NCBI RefSeq assembly: GCF_038433155.1
Contig: NZ_JBCDMW010000001.1
Coordinates: forward strand, 22,521 to 86,520
Source of the DNA: Luteococcus sp038433155
Lineage (GTDB): Bacteria > Actinomycetota > Actinomycetes > Propionibacteriales > Propionibacteriaceae
Length of the DNA stretch: 64,000 nucleotides
Reading direction: 5' to 3'
A model generated the notes under the pieces. That model did no database searches and was not told the DNA's origin. It saw only the letters and a list, made by a program, of their open reading frames with translations. A program made the position numbers and the translations under genes. Shown one piece after another: positions 52,476 to 61,090 of this stretch. The stretch's first letter is position 1. The number at the start of each line of letters is the position of its first letter.

Positions 52476-53344
52476 AGGGTCACGTCCTTGCCGGCCAGTG
52501 CCCGGGCCACGTCCGCGACGTCCGCCCGGCCGGACATGTCCAGCACCCCGTCGGCCACCGGGACGACGGTGACGGCCTCCCCGGAGTGCACGACGTGGCG
52601 CACCGCGTCGACGATCTCGAATTCGCCCCGCGCCGAGCGCTCGATTGCGGCGCAGGCGGTGAAGATGCTGGGGCCGAACAGGAAGCAGTTCATGCTGACC
52701 AGGGCGTGTGGGCCGTGCTGGGCCACCACCTCCGGGCTGGGCTTCTCCACCATCTCCACCAGACGGCTCTGCTCGTCGGTCTCCAGGATGGCGAAGGCCG
52801 CCACCCGCTCGGCCGGGATGTTGGAGCGGGCCACCAGCTCGGCGGCGTCGAAGCCCAGGGTGGCGCTGCCCGGGGCGGCCAGCAGGGCGCGCAGGCAGTC
52901 GGCTGGGTAGTAGTTGTCCGAATTGACCACGACGAAGCGGTCCTGGCCACAGAACTCGCGGGCGGCGGCGACGGCGTCGGCGGTACCCAGGGCCTCGGCC
53001 TGCACCGCGAAGCTGATGCTCACCCGGCTGGTCTGCAGGGCGGCGAAGTGCTCCCGGACCAGGTCATGCTCCGGGCCGATCACCAGGCAGACCTCGGTGA
53101 TCCCCGCGTCGGCCAGGGCGTTGATCACGTGCTCGACGAAGGGACGGCCCTGCTGCCCCAGCGGCATCATTGCCTTCAGCCCCAGGGCGGCGATCTTCTG
53201 CTGCTCCTCGCTCAGTTCGGCCGACGCCTGCTTGCGCAGCCGGGTGCCCAGGCCGCGGGCCATGATCACGGCCTTGCGCACGGACGGGCTGGGGGTGCCG
53301 GAGCTCTGCTCGGCTGGGCTGGACTCGGTAATTTGTTCGGGCAT
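52472..53344 (-). CDS. Sugar-1-phosphate nucleotidyltransferase
   Basis: 290 residues. The N-terminal signature 'KAVIMARGLGTRLRKQ' and 'VVVNSDNYYPADCLRALL', 'FEIVDAVRHVV' mark the NTP-transferase (GalU/GlmU/RmlA) fold, which makes NDP-sugars from sugar 1-phosphate. It is coupled to the GHMP kinase, so its substrate is likely the kinase product and/or galactose 1-phosphate from GnpA; UTP is the probable co-substrate but the sequence does not show it. A TAGAAT box ends 8 bases before the ATG at 53344 (leaderless). Divergent from the phosphohexomutase gene. Confidence 0.82.
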   Translation of the reverse strand: MPEQITESSPAEQSSGTPSPSVRKAVIMARGLGTRLRKQASAELSEEQQKIAALGLKAMMPLGQQGRPFVEHVINALADAGITEVCLVIGPEHDLVREHFAALQTSRVSISFAVQAEALGTADAVAAAREFCGQDRFVVVNSDNYYPADCLRALLAAPGSATLGFDAAELVARSNIPAERVAAFAILETDEQSRLVEMVEKPSPEVVAQHGPHALVSMNCFLFGPSIFTACAAIERSARGEFEIVDAVRHVVHSGEAVTVVPVADGVLDMSGRADVADVARALAGKDVTL

Positions 53345-53466
53345 GACAGTAATTCTACGGACCCCGGAGGGTCGGGCCGACAGCACCGCTCACCACGGCT
53401 GAGCGCTTGCGCAGCCGGGGTGCGCAAACCCTTCCCACCGAGCTCCGCGCGGGATAAGTTCGGTGC

Positions 53467-54885
53467 ATGATCGAATTCGGTACCGGCGGTTGGCGCGCCA
53501 TCATTGCGGACGGTTTCACCAAGGCCAATGTGCGCCTGTTGGCGCAGGGTCTGGCCGACAGGATGCACGCCGAGGGGGTGGCGGAACGGGGCACGGTGAT
53601 CGGCTACGACCGGCGCTTCCTCTCCGACCAGGCCTGCTGGTGGGCCACCGAGGTCCTGGTTGGCAATGACATCCCGGTGACGGTGATCGACCGGCCGGCG
53701 CCCACCCCGATGATCATGTGGACCGTGCGGAACAAGGGCTGCGGTTACGGCCTGGCCATCACCGCCTCCCACAACCCGGCCAGCTACAACGGGATCAAGG
53801 TCTTCACCGAGGGCGGCCGGGATGCCGCCGCCGAGATCACCGGCGAGCTGCAGGCCCAGATCAATGCGCTCACCGAGGACGCGGTGCGCTCGGTTCCCGC
53901 CCACGAGGTGCGCAGTCATCCGCTGGTCACCGTGCAGACGTCGATGAACTGGTACCTGGACGCCATCCTGGGCCAGCTGGACACCGAGACCATCCGGCAC
54001 CGGCACCTGAAGGTGGTGCTGGACCCGATGTTCGGCGTCTCCCAGACCTGCCTGCAGACCATCCTGATGACCGCCCGGTGCGACGTCGAGGTGATCCACT
54101 CCCGGCACGACGCCCTGTTCGGCGGCCGGATGCCGTCGCCCCAGCTGGAGACCCTGCATGAGCTGCGACGGGTGGTGCTGGACCACGGCGCGGACCTGGG
54201 CATGGCCACCGACGGCGATGCCGACCGGCTGGGAATCTTCGACGACAAGGGCAACTACCTGTCCGCCAACCAGGTGATGGTGCTGCTCTACGAATACCTG
54301 CTGACCGGCAAGGGCTGGCAGGGCGACGTGGTGCGCAACCTGGCCACCACCCACCTGCTGGACCGGGTGGCCGAGGCGCACGGGCAGAAGTGTCACGAGG
54401 TTCCGGTGGGCTTCAAGCACATCTCGTCGAAGATGGCCGAGACCGACGCCGTGATCGGCGGCGAGAGCTCCGGCGGCCTGACGGTGCGCGGGCACATCGC
54501 CGGCAAGGACGGGGTCTACGCCGGCTCCCTGCTGGTGGAGATGCTGGCCCACAGCGGCCGCAAGCTGTCCGAGCTGTGGGGCGACGTCGTCGCGCGCTAC
54601 GGCAGCCTGGAGATGGTGGAGACCGCCTGGAGCTTCACCCCGCAGCGTCGCGCCGAGTTGCTGGCCACCCTGTTCGAGCGGCGCGAGCTGCCCGCTTTCG
54701 ACGTCGAGGTGGAGAATGTCTCCTATCTGGACGGGGTGAAGGTCTTCCTGGCTGACGGGGGCTGGCTGGTGGCCCGATTCTCCGGCACCGAGCCGGTGCT
54801 GCGGATCTTCGCCGAGCGGGAGACGGAGGAACTGGCGCACCAGACCGTCAACGCGATGGTGGACTTCCTCGGCCTGGGCGGCTGA
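53467..54885 (+). CDS. Phosphohexomutase (phosphoglucomutase/phosphomannomutase family)
   Basis: 472 residues. Active-site loop 'AITASHNPASYNGIKV' with phosphoserine Ser101, metal loop 'ATDGDADRLGI', sugar loop 'GGESSGGL', and the C-terminal phosphate-binding 'RFSGTEPVLRIF', all four elements of the alpha-phosphohexomutase family. It interconverts 1- and 6-phosphates of glucose or N-acetylhexosamine, linking the UDP-sugar products to glycolysis. A TAAGTT box before the ATG suggests a leaderless start. Shares a 122-base divergent promoter region with the nucleotidyltransferase gene. Confidence 0.9.
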   Translation: MIEFGTGGWRAIIADGFTKANVRLLAQGLADRMHAEGVAERGTVIGYDRRFLSDQACWWATEVLVGNDIPVTVIDRPAPTPMIMWTVRNKGCGYGLAITASHNPASYNGIKVFTEGGRDAAAEITGELQAQINALTEDAVRSVPAHEVRSHPLVTVQTSMNWYLDAILGQLDTETIRHRHLKVVLDPMFGVSQTCLQTILMTARCDVEVIHSRHDALFGGRMPSPQLETLHELRRVVLDHGADLGMATDGDADRLGIFDDKGNYLSANQVMVLLYEYLLTGKGWQGDVVRNLATTHLLDRVAEAHGQKCHEVPVGFKHISSKMAETDAVIGGESSGGLTVRGHIAGKDGVYAGSLLVEMLAHSGRKLSELWGDVVARYGSLEMVETAWSFTPQRRAELLATLFERRELPAFDVEVENVSYLDGVKVFLADGGWLVARFSGTEPVLRIFAERETEELAHQTVNAMVDFLGLGG

Positions 54886-54938
54886 CCCCCGTCCCCGCGC
54901 CCCGCGCCCCGCGCCACCTCCTGCGCCATCCCCCCGCG

Positions 54939-55002
54939 CCGCTCGGGTTTCGTCACGACGCGACGGATGTATCCGTCGCGGGACAACGAAACCCGAGCGC
55001 CA
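54939..55002. repeat. CGCTCGGGTTTCGT palindrome
   Basis: Arms CGCTCGGGTTTCGT and its complement ACGAAACCCGAGCG enclose a second hairpin GACGGAT-GT-ATCCGTC. The near-identical element at 868-930 lies inside the first permease gene. Confidence 0.8.
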
Positions 55003-55112
55003 ACCCCCACACCCTGCTTCCGGAGCCCGTCGCAGGGACCTCACATCCCGGGCACAGCCATTTCACAGCCAGCCCCGTAGGCTGGTGATCAGAAGTCCAC
55101 GAAAGGTAATCC

Positions 55113-56144
55113 ATGCGCGTCCTCGTCACCGGCGGAGCCGGCTACATCGGCTCCCACACCACCCTGGCCCTGTTGCAGCAGGGGCACGATGTCTTGGTCG
55201 TCGACGACCTGTCGAACAGTTCGGAGGAGTCGTTGCGCCGGGTGGCGGAGCTGGCCGGGCGCGAACCGCGCTTCGTCCGGGCCAATGTGCGTGACGAGCA
55301 GGCGCTGGACGCCGCCTTCGCGGACTTCTCCCCGGAGTCCGTGATCCACTTCGCCGGCTGGAAGGCCGTCGGGGAGTCCACCCAGATCCCGCTGACCTAC
55401 TACCGGGAGAACCTGGGCTCCACCATCACCCTGCTTGAGACCATGGCCAAGCACGGCTGCCACACCATCGTGTTCAGCTCCTCGGCGACGGTCTACGGCG
55501 AGCTGTCCGAGCCGCCCTTCCTGGAGAGCAGCCCCACCGGCGCCACCAATCCCTATGGCCGCACCAAGCACATGATCGAGCAGATCCTGGCCGACGCGTC
55601 GGCCGCCGATCCCGAGCTGCGGGTGGGCGTGCTGCGCTACTTCAACCCGATCGGCGCCCACGAGTCCGGCCGGATCGGCGAGGACCCCAAGGGGATCCCC
55701 AACAACCTGCTTCCCTTCGTCGCCCAGGTGGCGGCCGGGCGTCGGGAGAAGCTGATGGTCTTCGGCGACGACTACCCCACCCCCGACGGCACCGGCACCC
55801 GGGACTACATCCATGTGGTGGACCTGGCCGAGGGCCACCTGGCCGCCCTGGACCACCTGACCGAACACGATGGATACCACGTGTGGAACCTGGGCACCGG
55901 CAAGCCCAACTCGGTGCTGGACATCGTGCACGCCTTCGAGAAGGCCTCCGGCCAGACGATCCCCTACCAGGTGGCGCCCCGTCGCCCCGGTGACGTCGCC
56001 TCCTCCTATGCCGACGTCGCCCTGGCGGAACAGGAACTGGGGTGGAAGGCGCACAAGACGGTGGACGAGGCCTGCGAGGACACCTTCCGCTGGCAGTCCG
56101 CCAACCCGAACGGCTTCGGCGCCGCGGAGCCGGAGGCCGTCTGA
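55113..56144 (+). CDS. galE: UDP-glucose/UDP-hexosamine 4-epimerase
   Basis: 343 residues. NAD-binding 'VTGGAGYIGSHTTLALLQQGHDVLVVDDLSNS', catalytic 'SSSATVYGE' and 'YGRTKHMIEQIL' (Tyr148, Lys152), and 'RYFNPIGAHESGRIGE' and 'RDYIHVVDLAEGH' of GalE. In this locus it would turn UDP-Gal into UDP-Glc and perhaps UDP-GalNAc into UDP-GlcNAc, as the bifidobacterial LnpD does. Specificity for N-acetyl sugars cannot be read with certainty. GAAAGG lies 6 bases before the ATG. The final residues differ from E. coli in length only slightly. Confidence 0.95.
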   Translation: MRVLVTGGAGYIGSHTTLALLQQGHDVLVVDDLSNSSEESLRRVAELAGREPRFVRANVRDEQALDAAFADFSPESVIHFAGWKAVGESTQIPLTYYRENLGSTITLLETMAKHGCHTIVFSSSATVYGELSEPPFLESSPTGATNPYGRTKHMIEQILADASAADPELRVGVLRYFNPIGAHESGRIGEDPKGIPNNLLPFVAQVAAGRREKLMVFGDDYPTPDGTGTRDYIHVVDLAEGHLAALDHLTEHDGYHVWNLGTGKPNSVLDIVHAFEKASGQTIPYQVAPRRPGDVASSYADVALAEQELGWKAHKTVDEACEDTFRWQSANPNGFGAAEPEAV

Positions 56145-56215
56145 GCCCTCCGCGAGGGGCCGGACGGCAGGGCCACGCGCCCGCCACCCGGCCCGACCCT
56201 CCGACCCGCCGTAGA

Positions 56216-56241
56216 TCCGACGTCTGATGTCGCGCTAGAAT
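56216..56241 (+). promoter_or_regulatory. gntR promoter with candidate own operator
   Basis: Complement of 56216-56231 reads GACATCAGACGTCGGA, fitting the motif shared with the sialidase and importer promoters. It lies just upstream of a -10 box TAGAAT (56236-56241), so binding would block RNA polymerase: autoregulation. Confidence 0.7.
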
Positions 56242-56335
56242 TCAGCAGTACCGGACCGTTCCAACCCGGTCAGCACCGACTCGGGCGACACGCCAGGTGT
56301 CCCGACGCTCCGGGCGACAGAGGGGATCGCAGAGC

Positions 56336-57076
56336 ATGGGTACTTCCCGCCGGACATTGGCCGCGGACAGCGTGCGGGAGCGCATCAAGGCCTACATCGT
56401 GGAACACCAGCTGCTTCCGGGCGCCCTGATGCCCACGGAGTTGGTGCTGTGCGAGGAACTGGGCGTCAGCCGCAGCAGCCTGCGCGAGGCCATTCGCCAG
56501 CTGGATGCCCTCGACATCGTCGACGTCCAGCACGGGCGCGGCACCTTCGTCGGCAACATCTCCCTGGCACCGCTGGTCAACAGCGTGACCTTCCGGTGCA
56601 CCATCGACCCCCGGGGGCCGGCCAAGGTGCTGCGGGAGATCGTCGACGTGCGCCGGGCGCTGGACGCGGGCCAGGCGCAGGCCGTCGTGTCCACCATGCA
56701 GGGTTCGCACGACGAGCAACTGCATGCCTTGGCCGACGCGATGACGGCCAAGGCCGAGGCGGACGAGGACTTCACCACCGAGGACCGGGCCTTCCACACC
56801 CTGCTGATGGGCAAGGCGACGGGCAACACCCTGGCCCAGAACCTGATCGGCGCATTCTGGGACATCCACACCGTGATGGTGAAGCAGGGCAATGTCCACC
56901 GGCACGAGGACATCATCGACACCGCCAAGGCCCACACGGCCATGCTGGAGGCCGCCGAGGCCGGTGACCTGGCGGGCTACCTGGCCGCCGTCGATGCCCA
57001 CTACCGGCCGCTCAGCCAGGTGATCGAGCGCCTCGACGGCCCCACGCAGTCAGCGGAGTCGACACCTCGGGGCTGA
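56336..57076 (+). CDS. FadR-type GntR regulator (candidate NanR-like)
   Basis: 246 residues. N-terminal winged helix 'VRERIKAYIVEHQLLPGALMPTELVLCEELGVSRSSLREAIRQLDALDIVDVQHGRGTFV' and an FCD ligand domain with the metal-binding set seen as 'DRAFH', 'HEDIIDTAKAH' and 'DAHYR'. FCD regulators of this kind include sialic-acid regulators (NanR) and others for sugar acids. Position beside a sialic-acid-type importer and a motif shared with the sialidase promoter suggest sialic acid or a derivative as effector. ATG at 56336 is favoured over an upstream one because the family start and a purine-rich stretch fit. Confidence 0.87.
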   Translation: MGTSRRTLAADSVRERIKAYIVEHQLLPGALMPTELVLCEELGVSRSSLREAIRQLDALDIVDVQHGRGTFVGNISLAPLVNSVTFRCTIDPRGPAKVLREIVDVRRALDAGQAQAVVSTMQGSHDEQLHALADAMTAKAEADEDFTTEDRAFHTLLMGKATGNTLAQNLIGAFWDIHTVMVKQGNVHRHEDIIDTAKAHTAMLEAAEAGDLAGYLAAVDAHYRPLSQVIERLDGPTQSAESTPRG

Positions 57077-57094
57077 CCCCCCCGAGCCGGGGCC

Positions 57095-58291
57095 TCAGCC
57101 GCGCGTCAGCGACTGGACGGGCACCAGCCCCCCGTCGCCGAAGACCAGCCGGGCGAAGCGATGCCCCATCTCCACATAGCTGGCCGACGAGGGGTGCAGC
57201 CCGTCGGGCAGCGGCGAGCCCTCCTGGTCCTGCGGGCCGTAGAGAGCCCGCCCGTCCAGGTAGTGGATGTTCTCCCCGCGGCTGGCCCGCACCATGGCCA
57301 CGTGCTGCACCAGGTCACGCGAACGGGCCAGGGTGAGGGCTCCCCCCGCCACGTCCACCGGCTCCCCACCGGCCCGCTGCCGCACGACGCCGTCGGCGCC
57401 GGTCACCGGCGTGCTGGGTCCGGGCAGGTTCTCGCTGCCCGGCCAGGAGATGGCCGAGACCAGCACCACGGGGACGTCGGGCTGGCTGGCCCGGATCCGG
57501 TCCAGCAGGCCGTGCAGGGCGGGGACGAAGGTGCGGTCACTCATGGTGCGGCCGCCCACCAGGTTGATCCCGACCTTCAGGGAGATGACGTCGGCCGGGG
57601 TCTCGGCGATGGTCTCGGCCAGGAAGGGCTCCAGCATGCAGGCGCCCCGCAGGCCCAGGTTGGTGACGTCCAGCCCCACCTCACGCGCGGTCACCACCGG
57701 CCACACCGCCAGCGGGTCGTCGGCCTCGGCGCAGTGACTGATCGAGCTGCCGTAGTGGGTCCAGCGGGGTTGGGTGGGCTCTGGGGCCGCGACGACGGGG
57801 GCATCCGCCTCCACCCCCAGCAGGTCCACCACCATGGTCTGCGGCAGCCACACCTCCAGCAGCTTCTGCCCGGCCGGCAGGCCGGTGAACTCGACGGTGG
57901 CCTCTTCCGCCAGGGTGCGCAGGTCCAGCCCGTCGGACAGCGGGGGGTCGATCAGGTGGGCGGTGACCGGAGTGGGCCGGGCGGCGAAGCGCTCCCCGTC
58001 GACGGTCAGCACGAAGGAGCTGGCATGGGATCCGATCCCCCCGGGCAGGAAGCGCTGGGTGCAGCGCACCCGCAGCCGCAGGTTGGTGGCCGACGTCGTG
58101 CCGGCCAGCCGCACCCCGCTCCCCTCGGAGTAGAGGTGCGTCACGCCCAGCCAGCCGGGAGAGACCTGCCACCAGTGACATTCGGGGATCCGCACCGGCC
58201 GCACCCCCGGGCCCCGCTCCAGCAGGTCCCGGTGCCCCTGCACCCTCAGGGTGTGCCCGTCCAGGGCAATCACGTCCGCCACGTCATTCAT
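57095..58291 (-). CDS. SGNH/GDSL hydrolase, candidate sialate or sugar O-acetylesterase
   Basis: 398 residues. An N-terminal beta-sandwich (about 20-165, as in CE2-type esterases) is followed by an SGNH domain with block I 'HYGSSISHC', block II 'NLGLRGACMLEPF', block III 'KVGINLVGG' and block V 'DGLHPSSASY' supplying Ser, Gly, Asn and Asp/His. No signal peptide, so cytoplasmic. Start at 58291 has GGGAG seven bases before it; the frame extends to 58396, but that would run through the shared operator. Divergent from the importer operon: a cytoplasmic O-acetylesterase removing acetyl groups from imported sialic acid is the best guess. Confidence 0.8.
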   Translation of the reverse strand: MNDVADVIALDGHTLRVQGHRDLLERGPGVRPVRIPECHWWQVSPGWLGVTHLYSEGSGVRLAGTTSATNLRLRVRCTQRFLPGGIGSHASSFVLTVDGERFAARPTPVTAHLIDPPLSDGLDLRTLAEEATVEFTGLPAGQKLLEVWLPQTMVVDLLGVEADAPVVAAPEPTQPRWTHYGSSISHCAEADDPLAVWPVVTAREVGLDVTNLGLRGACMLEPFLAETIAETPADVISLKVGINLVGGRTMSDRTFVPALHGLLDRIRASQPDVPVVLVSAISWPGSENLPGPSTPVTGADGVVRQRAGGEPVDVAGGALTLARSRDLVQHVAMVRASRGENIHYLDGRALYGPQDQEGSPLPDGLHPSSASYVEMGHRFARLVFGDGGLVPVQSLTRG

Positions 58292-58384
58292 TGCGCGCTC
58301 CCGAAAACCGAACTCTGCCAACTCCCGCCCAGGATTCCGGTCGATTGTGGGGCGGGGGACTTTCTCTTCGACCCAGACTGCCAT

Positions 58385-58400
58385 AACATCAGACATACGA
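58385..58400 (+). promoter_or_regulatory. Candidate GntR operator in the SGNH/importer divergent promoter
   Basis: AACATCAGACATACGA fits RACATCRGACRTMSGA. It overlaps a TAACAT -10-like box (58384-58389) and lies 28 bases before the importer's first ATG, in the only gap between the two divergent genes. Sites of the same form precede the sialidase and gntR. Confidence 0.7.
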
Positions 58401-58427
58401 CGTCCAACATCTTAGGAGAGTTCAACG

Positions 58428-60047
58428 ATGAACGAGATGCACACCCTGTCACGTCGGCGCCTTCTCCAAGCGGTGGGCGCCATGGGGGCCGCGGCCTCCC
58501 TGTCCGCGACCCTGTCCGCCTGTGGCACGACGCCCGACAAGCGCGCCGGCGATGCCAGCACGCCCGGGGCAGCCGGCACGGCCAAACCCGACGGCACCAT
58601 CACCGCCGCGATCAGCTATGAGCTGGGCACCACCGGTTTCGACCCGATGACCACCTCGGCGGCGCTGACCGTCGCGGCCAACTGGCACACCATGGAGGGC
58701 CTGACCGAGATCCTGCCCTCCGGTGATCGCAAGGTCTACGCCGCCCTGGCCAAGGAGCTGCCGAAGAAGGTGGACGACACCACGTACGAGGCCACCCTGC
58801 GCGACGGCGCGAAGTTCCACGATGGCAGCGACGTCACCGTCGATGACGTGGTCTTCAGCTTCCAGCGCGTCCTGGACCCCGCGAACAAGTCGCTGTACTC
58901 GCAGTTCATCACCTTCGTGAAGGAGGTCACCAAGAAGGACGACAAGACCGTCACCATCAAACTGTCCCGGCCCTCCACCCTGGTGGCCGAGCGGATCGCC
59001 GTCGTCAAGATTGTCCCCAAGGCGGCCGTCAACGCCGACCCGAAGGCCTTCGACGCCAAGCCGGTGGGCACCGGCCCGTACAAGATGACCGACAACTCGG
59101 CCACCTCGAAGCAGCTGGTCTTCGAGCGCTTCGACGGCTACACCGGCCCCCACCCGGCCAAGGCCAAGAAGATGGTCTGGCGGGTCATGCCCGACGACGG
59201 CACCCGCATGAATGCCCTGACCTCCAAGACGGTCCAGGCCATTGACCTGGTGCCCGACCTGTCCATCAAGACCCTGGAGCAGAGCAGCAAGGTTGACCTG
59301 GAGCAGGGCTTCGCACTGCTCTTTGCCATGTTCAACTGCGGCTCGGCCCCGTTCAAGGATGTCCGCAACCGCCAGGCGGTGCTCTACGCCTTCGACATGG
59401 CCAAGGTGATCCAGACCGCCTACATGGGCAATGCCACCCCGGCCACCTCCTTCCTGCAGGAGACCCACCCGGACTACCAGAAGGCGTCCACCGTCTACAC
59501 CTACAACCAGGAGAAGGCCAAGCAGCTCATCGCCGAGACCGGCATGAAGTCCCTGCGGATGCTGTGCAGTGACCACGCCTGGGTGCAGAAGGCCACCCCG
59601 CTGCTGAAGTCGGCCCTGGAGGCCATCGGCCTGACCGTGCAGTTCGAGCAGAAGAAGTCCCCGGACGTCTACAACACCATCGACGGCAAGCCCGGCGCCT
59701 ATGACCTCGTCGTGGCCCCCGGTGACCCGTCGGTCTTCGGCTCCGACCCGGCGCTGCTGATGGGCTGGTGGCTCTCGGGCGACGTGTGGACCGACCAGCG
59801 CCTGCACTGGAAGGGCCAGCCGGCCTACGACGAGGTGCAGAAGCTGCTGACCGAGGGCCAGCAGCAGACCGGCGAGGAGCAGAAGGCCACCTGGAAGAAG
59901 CTCCTGGACCTGGTCAGCACCGAGGTGCCGATCTACCCGCTCTTCCACCGCAAGTCGGCCACCGGCTATGACCAGACCAGCCTGACCGACTTCAAGCCCA
60001 TCCCGTTGACCGGCCTGTGCCTGCTCGACGTCGGAAGCACCAAGTAA
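58428..60047 (+). CDS. Peptide-type (family 5) substrate-binding lipoprotein, candidate sialic acid importer
   Basis: 539 residues. A Tat-like signal ('LSRRRLLQAVGAMGAAASLSATLSAC') with lipobox cysteine 32, then a family 5 (OppA/DppA/SatA) domain with 'ISYELGTTGFDPMTTSAALTVAANWHTMEGLTEI', 'DGAKFHDGSDVTVDDVVFSFQRVLDP' and 'FNCGSAPFKDVRNRQAVLYAFDM'. Peptide, nickel and sialic acid importers (SatABCD, SiaEFGI) share this family. The shared operator with the sialidase makes sialic acid the favoured ligand; dipeptides remain possible. TAGGAG lies upstream of the ATG. Confidence 0.85.
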   Translation: MNEMHTLSRRRLLQAVGAMGAAASLSATLSACGTTPDKRAGDASTPGAAGTAKPDGTITAAISYELGTTGFDPMTTSAALTVAANWHTMEGLTEILPSGDRKVYAALAKELPKKVDDTTYEATLRDGAKFHDGSDVTVDDVVFSFQRVLDPANKSLYSQFITFVKEVTKKDDKTVTIKLSRPSTLVAERIAVVKIVPKAAVNADPKAFDAKPVGTGPYKMTDNSATSKQLVFERFDGYTGPHPAKAKKMVWRVMPDDGTRMNALTSKTVQAIDLVPDLSIKTLEQSSKVDLEQGFALLFAMFNCGSAPFKDVRNRQAVLYAFDMAKVIQTAYMGNATPATSFLQETHPDYQKASTVYTYNQEKAKQLIAETGMKSLRMLCSDHAWVQKATPLLKSALEAIGLTVQFEQKKSPDVYNTIDGKPGAYDLVVAPGDPSVFGSDPALLMGWWLSGDVWTDQRLHWKGQPAYDEVQKLLTEGQQQTGEEQKATWKKLLDLVSTEVPIYPLFHRKSATGYDQTSLTDFKPIPLTGLCLLDVGSTK

Positions 60048-60060
60048 CTTGATCCCCCCC

Positions 60061-60094
60061 GCCTGGTGGTGGAGCACCCGCTCCACCACCAGGC
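60061..60094 (+). terminator. Hairpin between binding-protein and permease genes
   Basis: Perfect 15-base arms GCCTGGTGGTGGAGC and complement, 4-base loop, 14 bases after the binding-protein stop. In binding-protein operons such stems commonly protect or partly terminate the mRNA so that the binding protein is made in excess. Confidence 0.75.
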
Positions 60095-60123
60095 CTGTCT
60101 CTGTCACACAGGAGTGATGCCGC

Positions 60124-61089
60124 ATGACCACCTTGCTCAGGCTGATGGGCCGGCGTCTGCTGGCGCTACCCGTCATGGGGCTGGGCGTGACCTTCCTGGT
60201 CTTCTTCGTGATGTCCTTCTCGCCGGCCGATCCGGCGCGACTGGCGCTGGGTGAGTCTGCCCCTCCGGAGGCCATTGCGGCCTACCGCGCCGCCAATGGA
60301 CTCGACGACCCGCTGCTGGTGCGCTACGTGCGCTTCCTCGGCGGTCTGCTGCACGGAGACCTGGGAACCAGCGCCGGTAACACCCCCGTGGTCGACTTCG
60401 TCCGTCGGGCCTTCCCCATCACGCTGCAGCTCACGCTGCTCGGCGTCGCCATCGCGGTGGTGATCGCCTTCATCCTGGGCGTGGTCGCGGCCCTCTTCCG
60501 GGACCAGTGGCCGGACCAGGTGATCCGGGTGCTGTCCATCGCCTGCCTGGCCATGCCCGGCTTCTGGCTGGCGATCCTGCTGATCCAGTCCCTGTCCACG
60601 GTACCCGGCGGCGCCGGGCTGTACCCGGCGGTGGTCTCCCAGTGGGTGCCCTTCCGGGAGAATCCCGGGGTGTGGCTGAACAACATCAGCCTGCCCGCCC
60701 TCTCGGTGGCCATCCCCGTCTCCGGCTCCCTGACGCGGGTGGTGCGCACCGCGGTGGTGGAGGAACTCGACCGCGACTATGTGCGCACCGCCATCGGCGC
60801 CGGCATCCCCAAGGTCGTGGTGATCGCCCGCAATGTGCTGCGCAATGCCCTGATCACGCCCATCACCGTGCTGGGCCTGCGGATCGGCTACGCCATGGGC
60901 GGTGCGGTGATCATCGAGATCATCTTCAACATCCAGGGCATGGGCCAGCTCATCCTGGACGGCGTCACGCGCAACGACGTCTTCCTGGTGCAGGGCGTGA
61001 CCCTGTGCGTGGCCATGGCCTTCATCGTGATCAACATCATCGTCGACCTGCTCTATGTGCTGGTCAACCCACGGATCAGGACGGTGTGA
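60124..61089 (+). CDS. ABC importer permease (DppB type)
   Basis: 321 residues and six helices. The EAA-like loop 'RTAVVEELDRDYVRTAIGAGIPKVVVIARNVLRNALITPITVLGLRIGYAMGGAVIIEIIFNIQGMGQLILDGVTRND' is that of DppB/OppB permeases. It forms the inner-membrane channel with the next gene product. Two bases separate the genes (TGAC-ATG). CACACAGGAG six bases before the ATG. Confidence 0.9.
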   Translation: MTTLLRLMGRRLLALPVMGLGVTFLVFFVMSFSPADPARLALGESAPPEAIAAYRAANGLDDPLLVRYVRFLGGLLHGDLGTSAGNTPVVDFVRRAFPITLQLTLLGVAIAVVIAFILGVVAALFRDQWPDQVIRVLSIACLAMPGFWLAILLIQSLSTVPGGAGLYPAVVSQWVPFRENPGVWLNNISLPALSVAIPVSGSLTRVVRTAVVEELDRDYVRTAIGAGIPKVVVIARNVLRNALITPITVLGLRIGYAMGGAVIIEIIFNIQGMGQLILDGVTRNDVFLVQGVTLCVAMAFIVINIIVDLLYVLVNPRIRTV

Positions 61090-61090
61090 C

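Noticed and set aside
58292..58396. N-terminal extension of the SGNH hydrolase
   Set aside because: It would place the shared operator and the importer promoter inside the gene; the start at 58291 has a better ribosome site.
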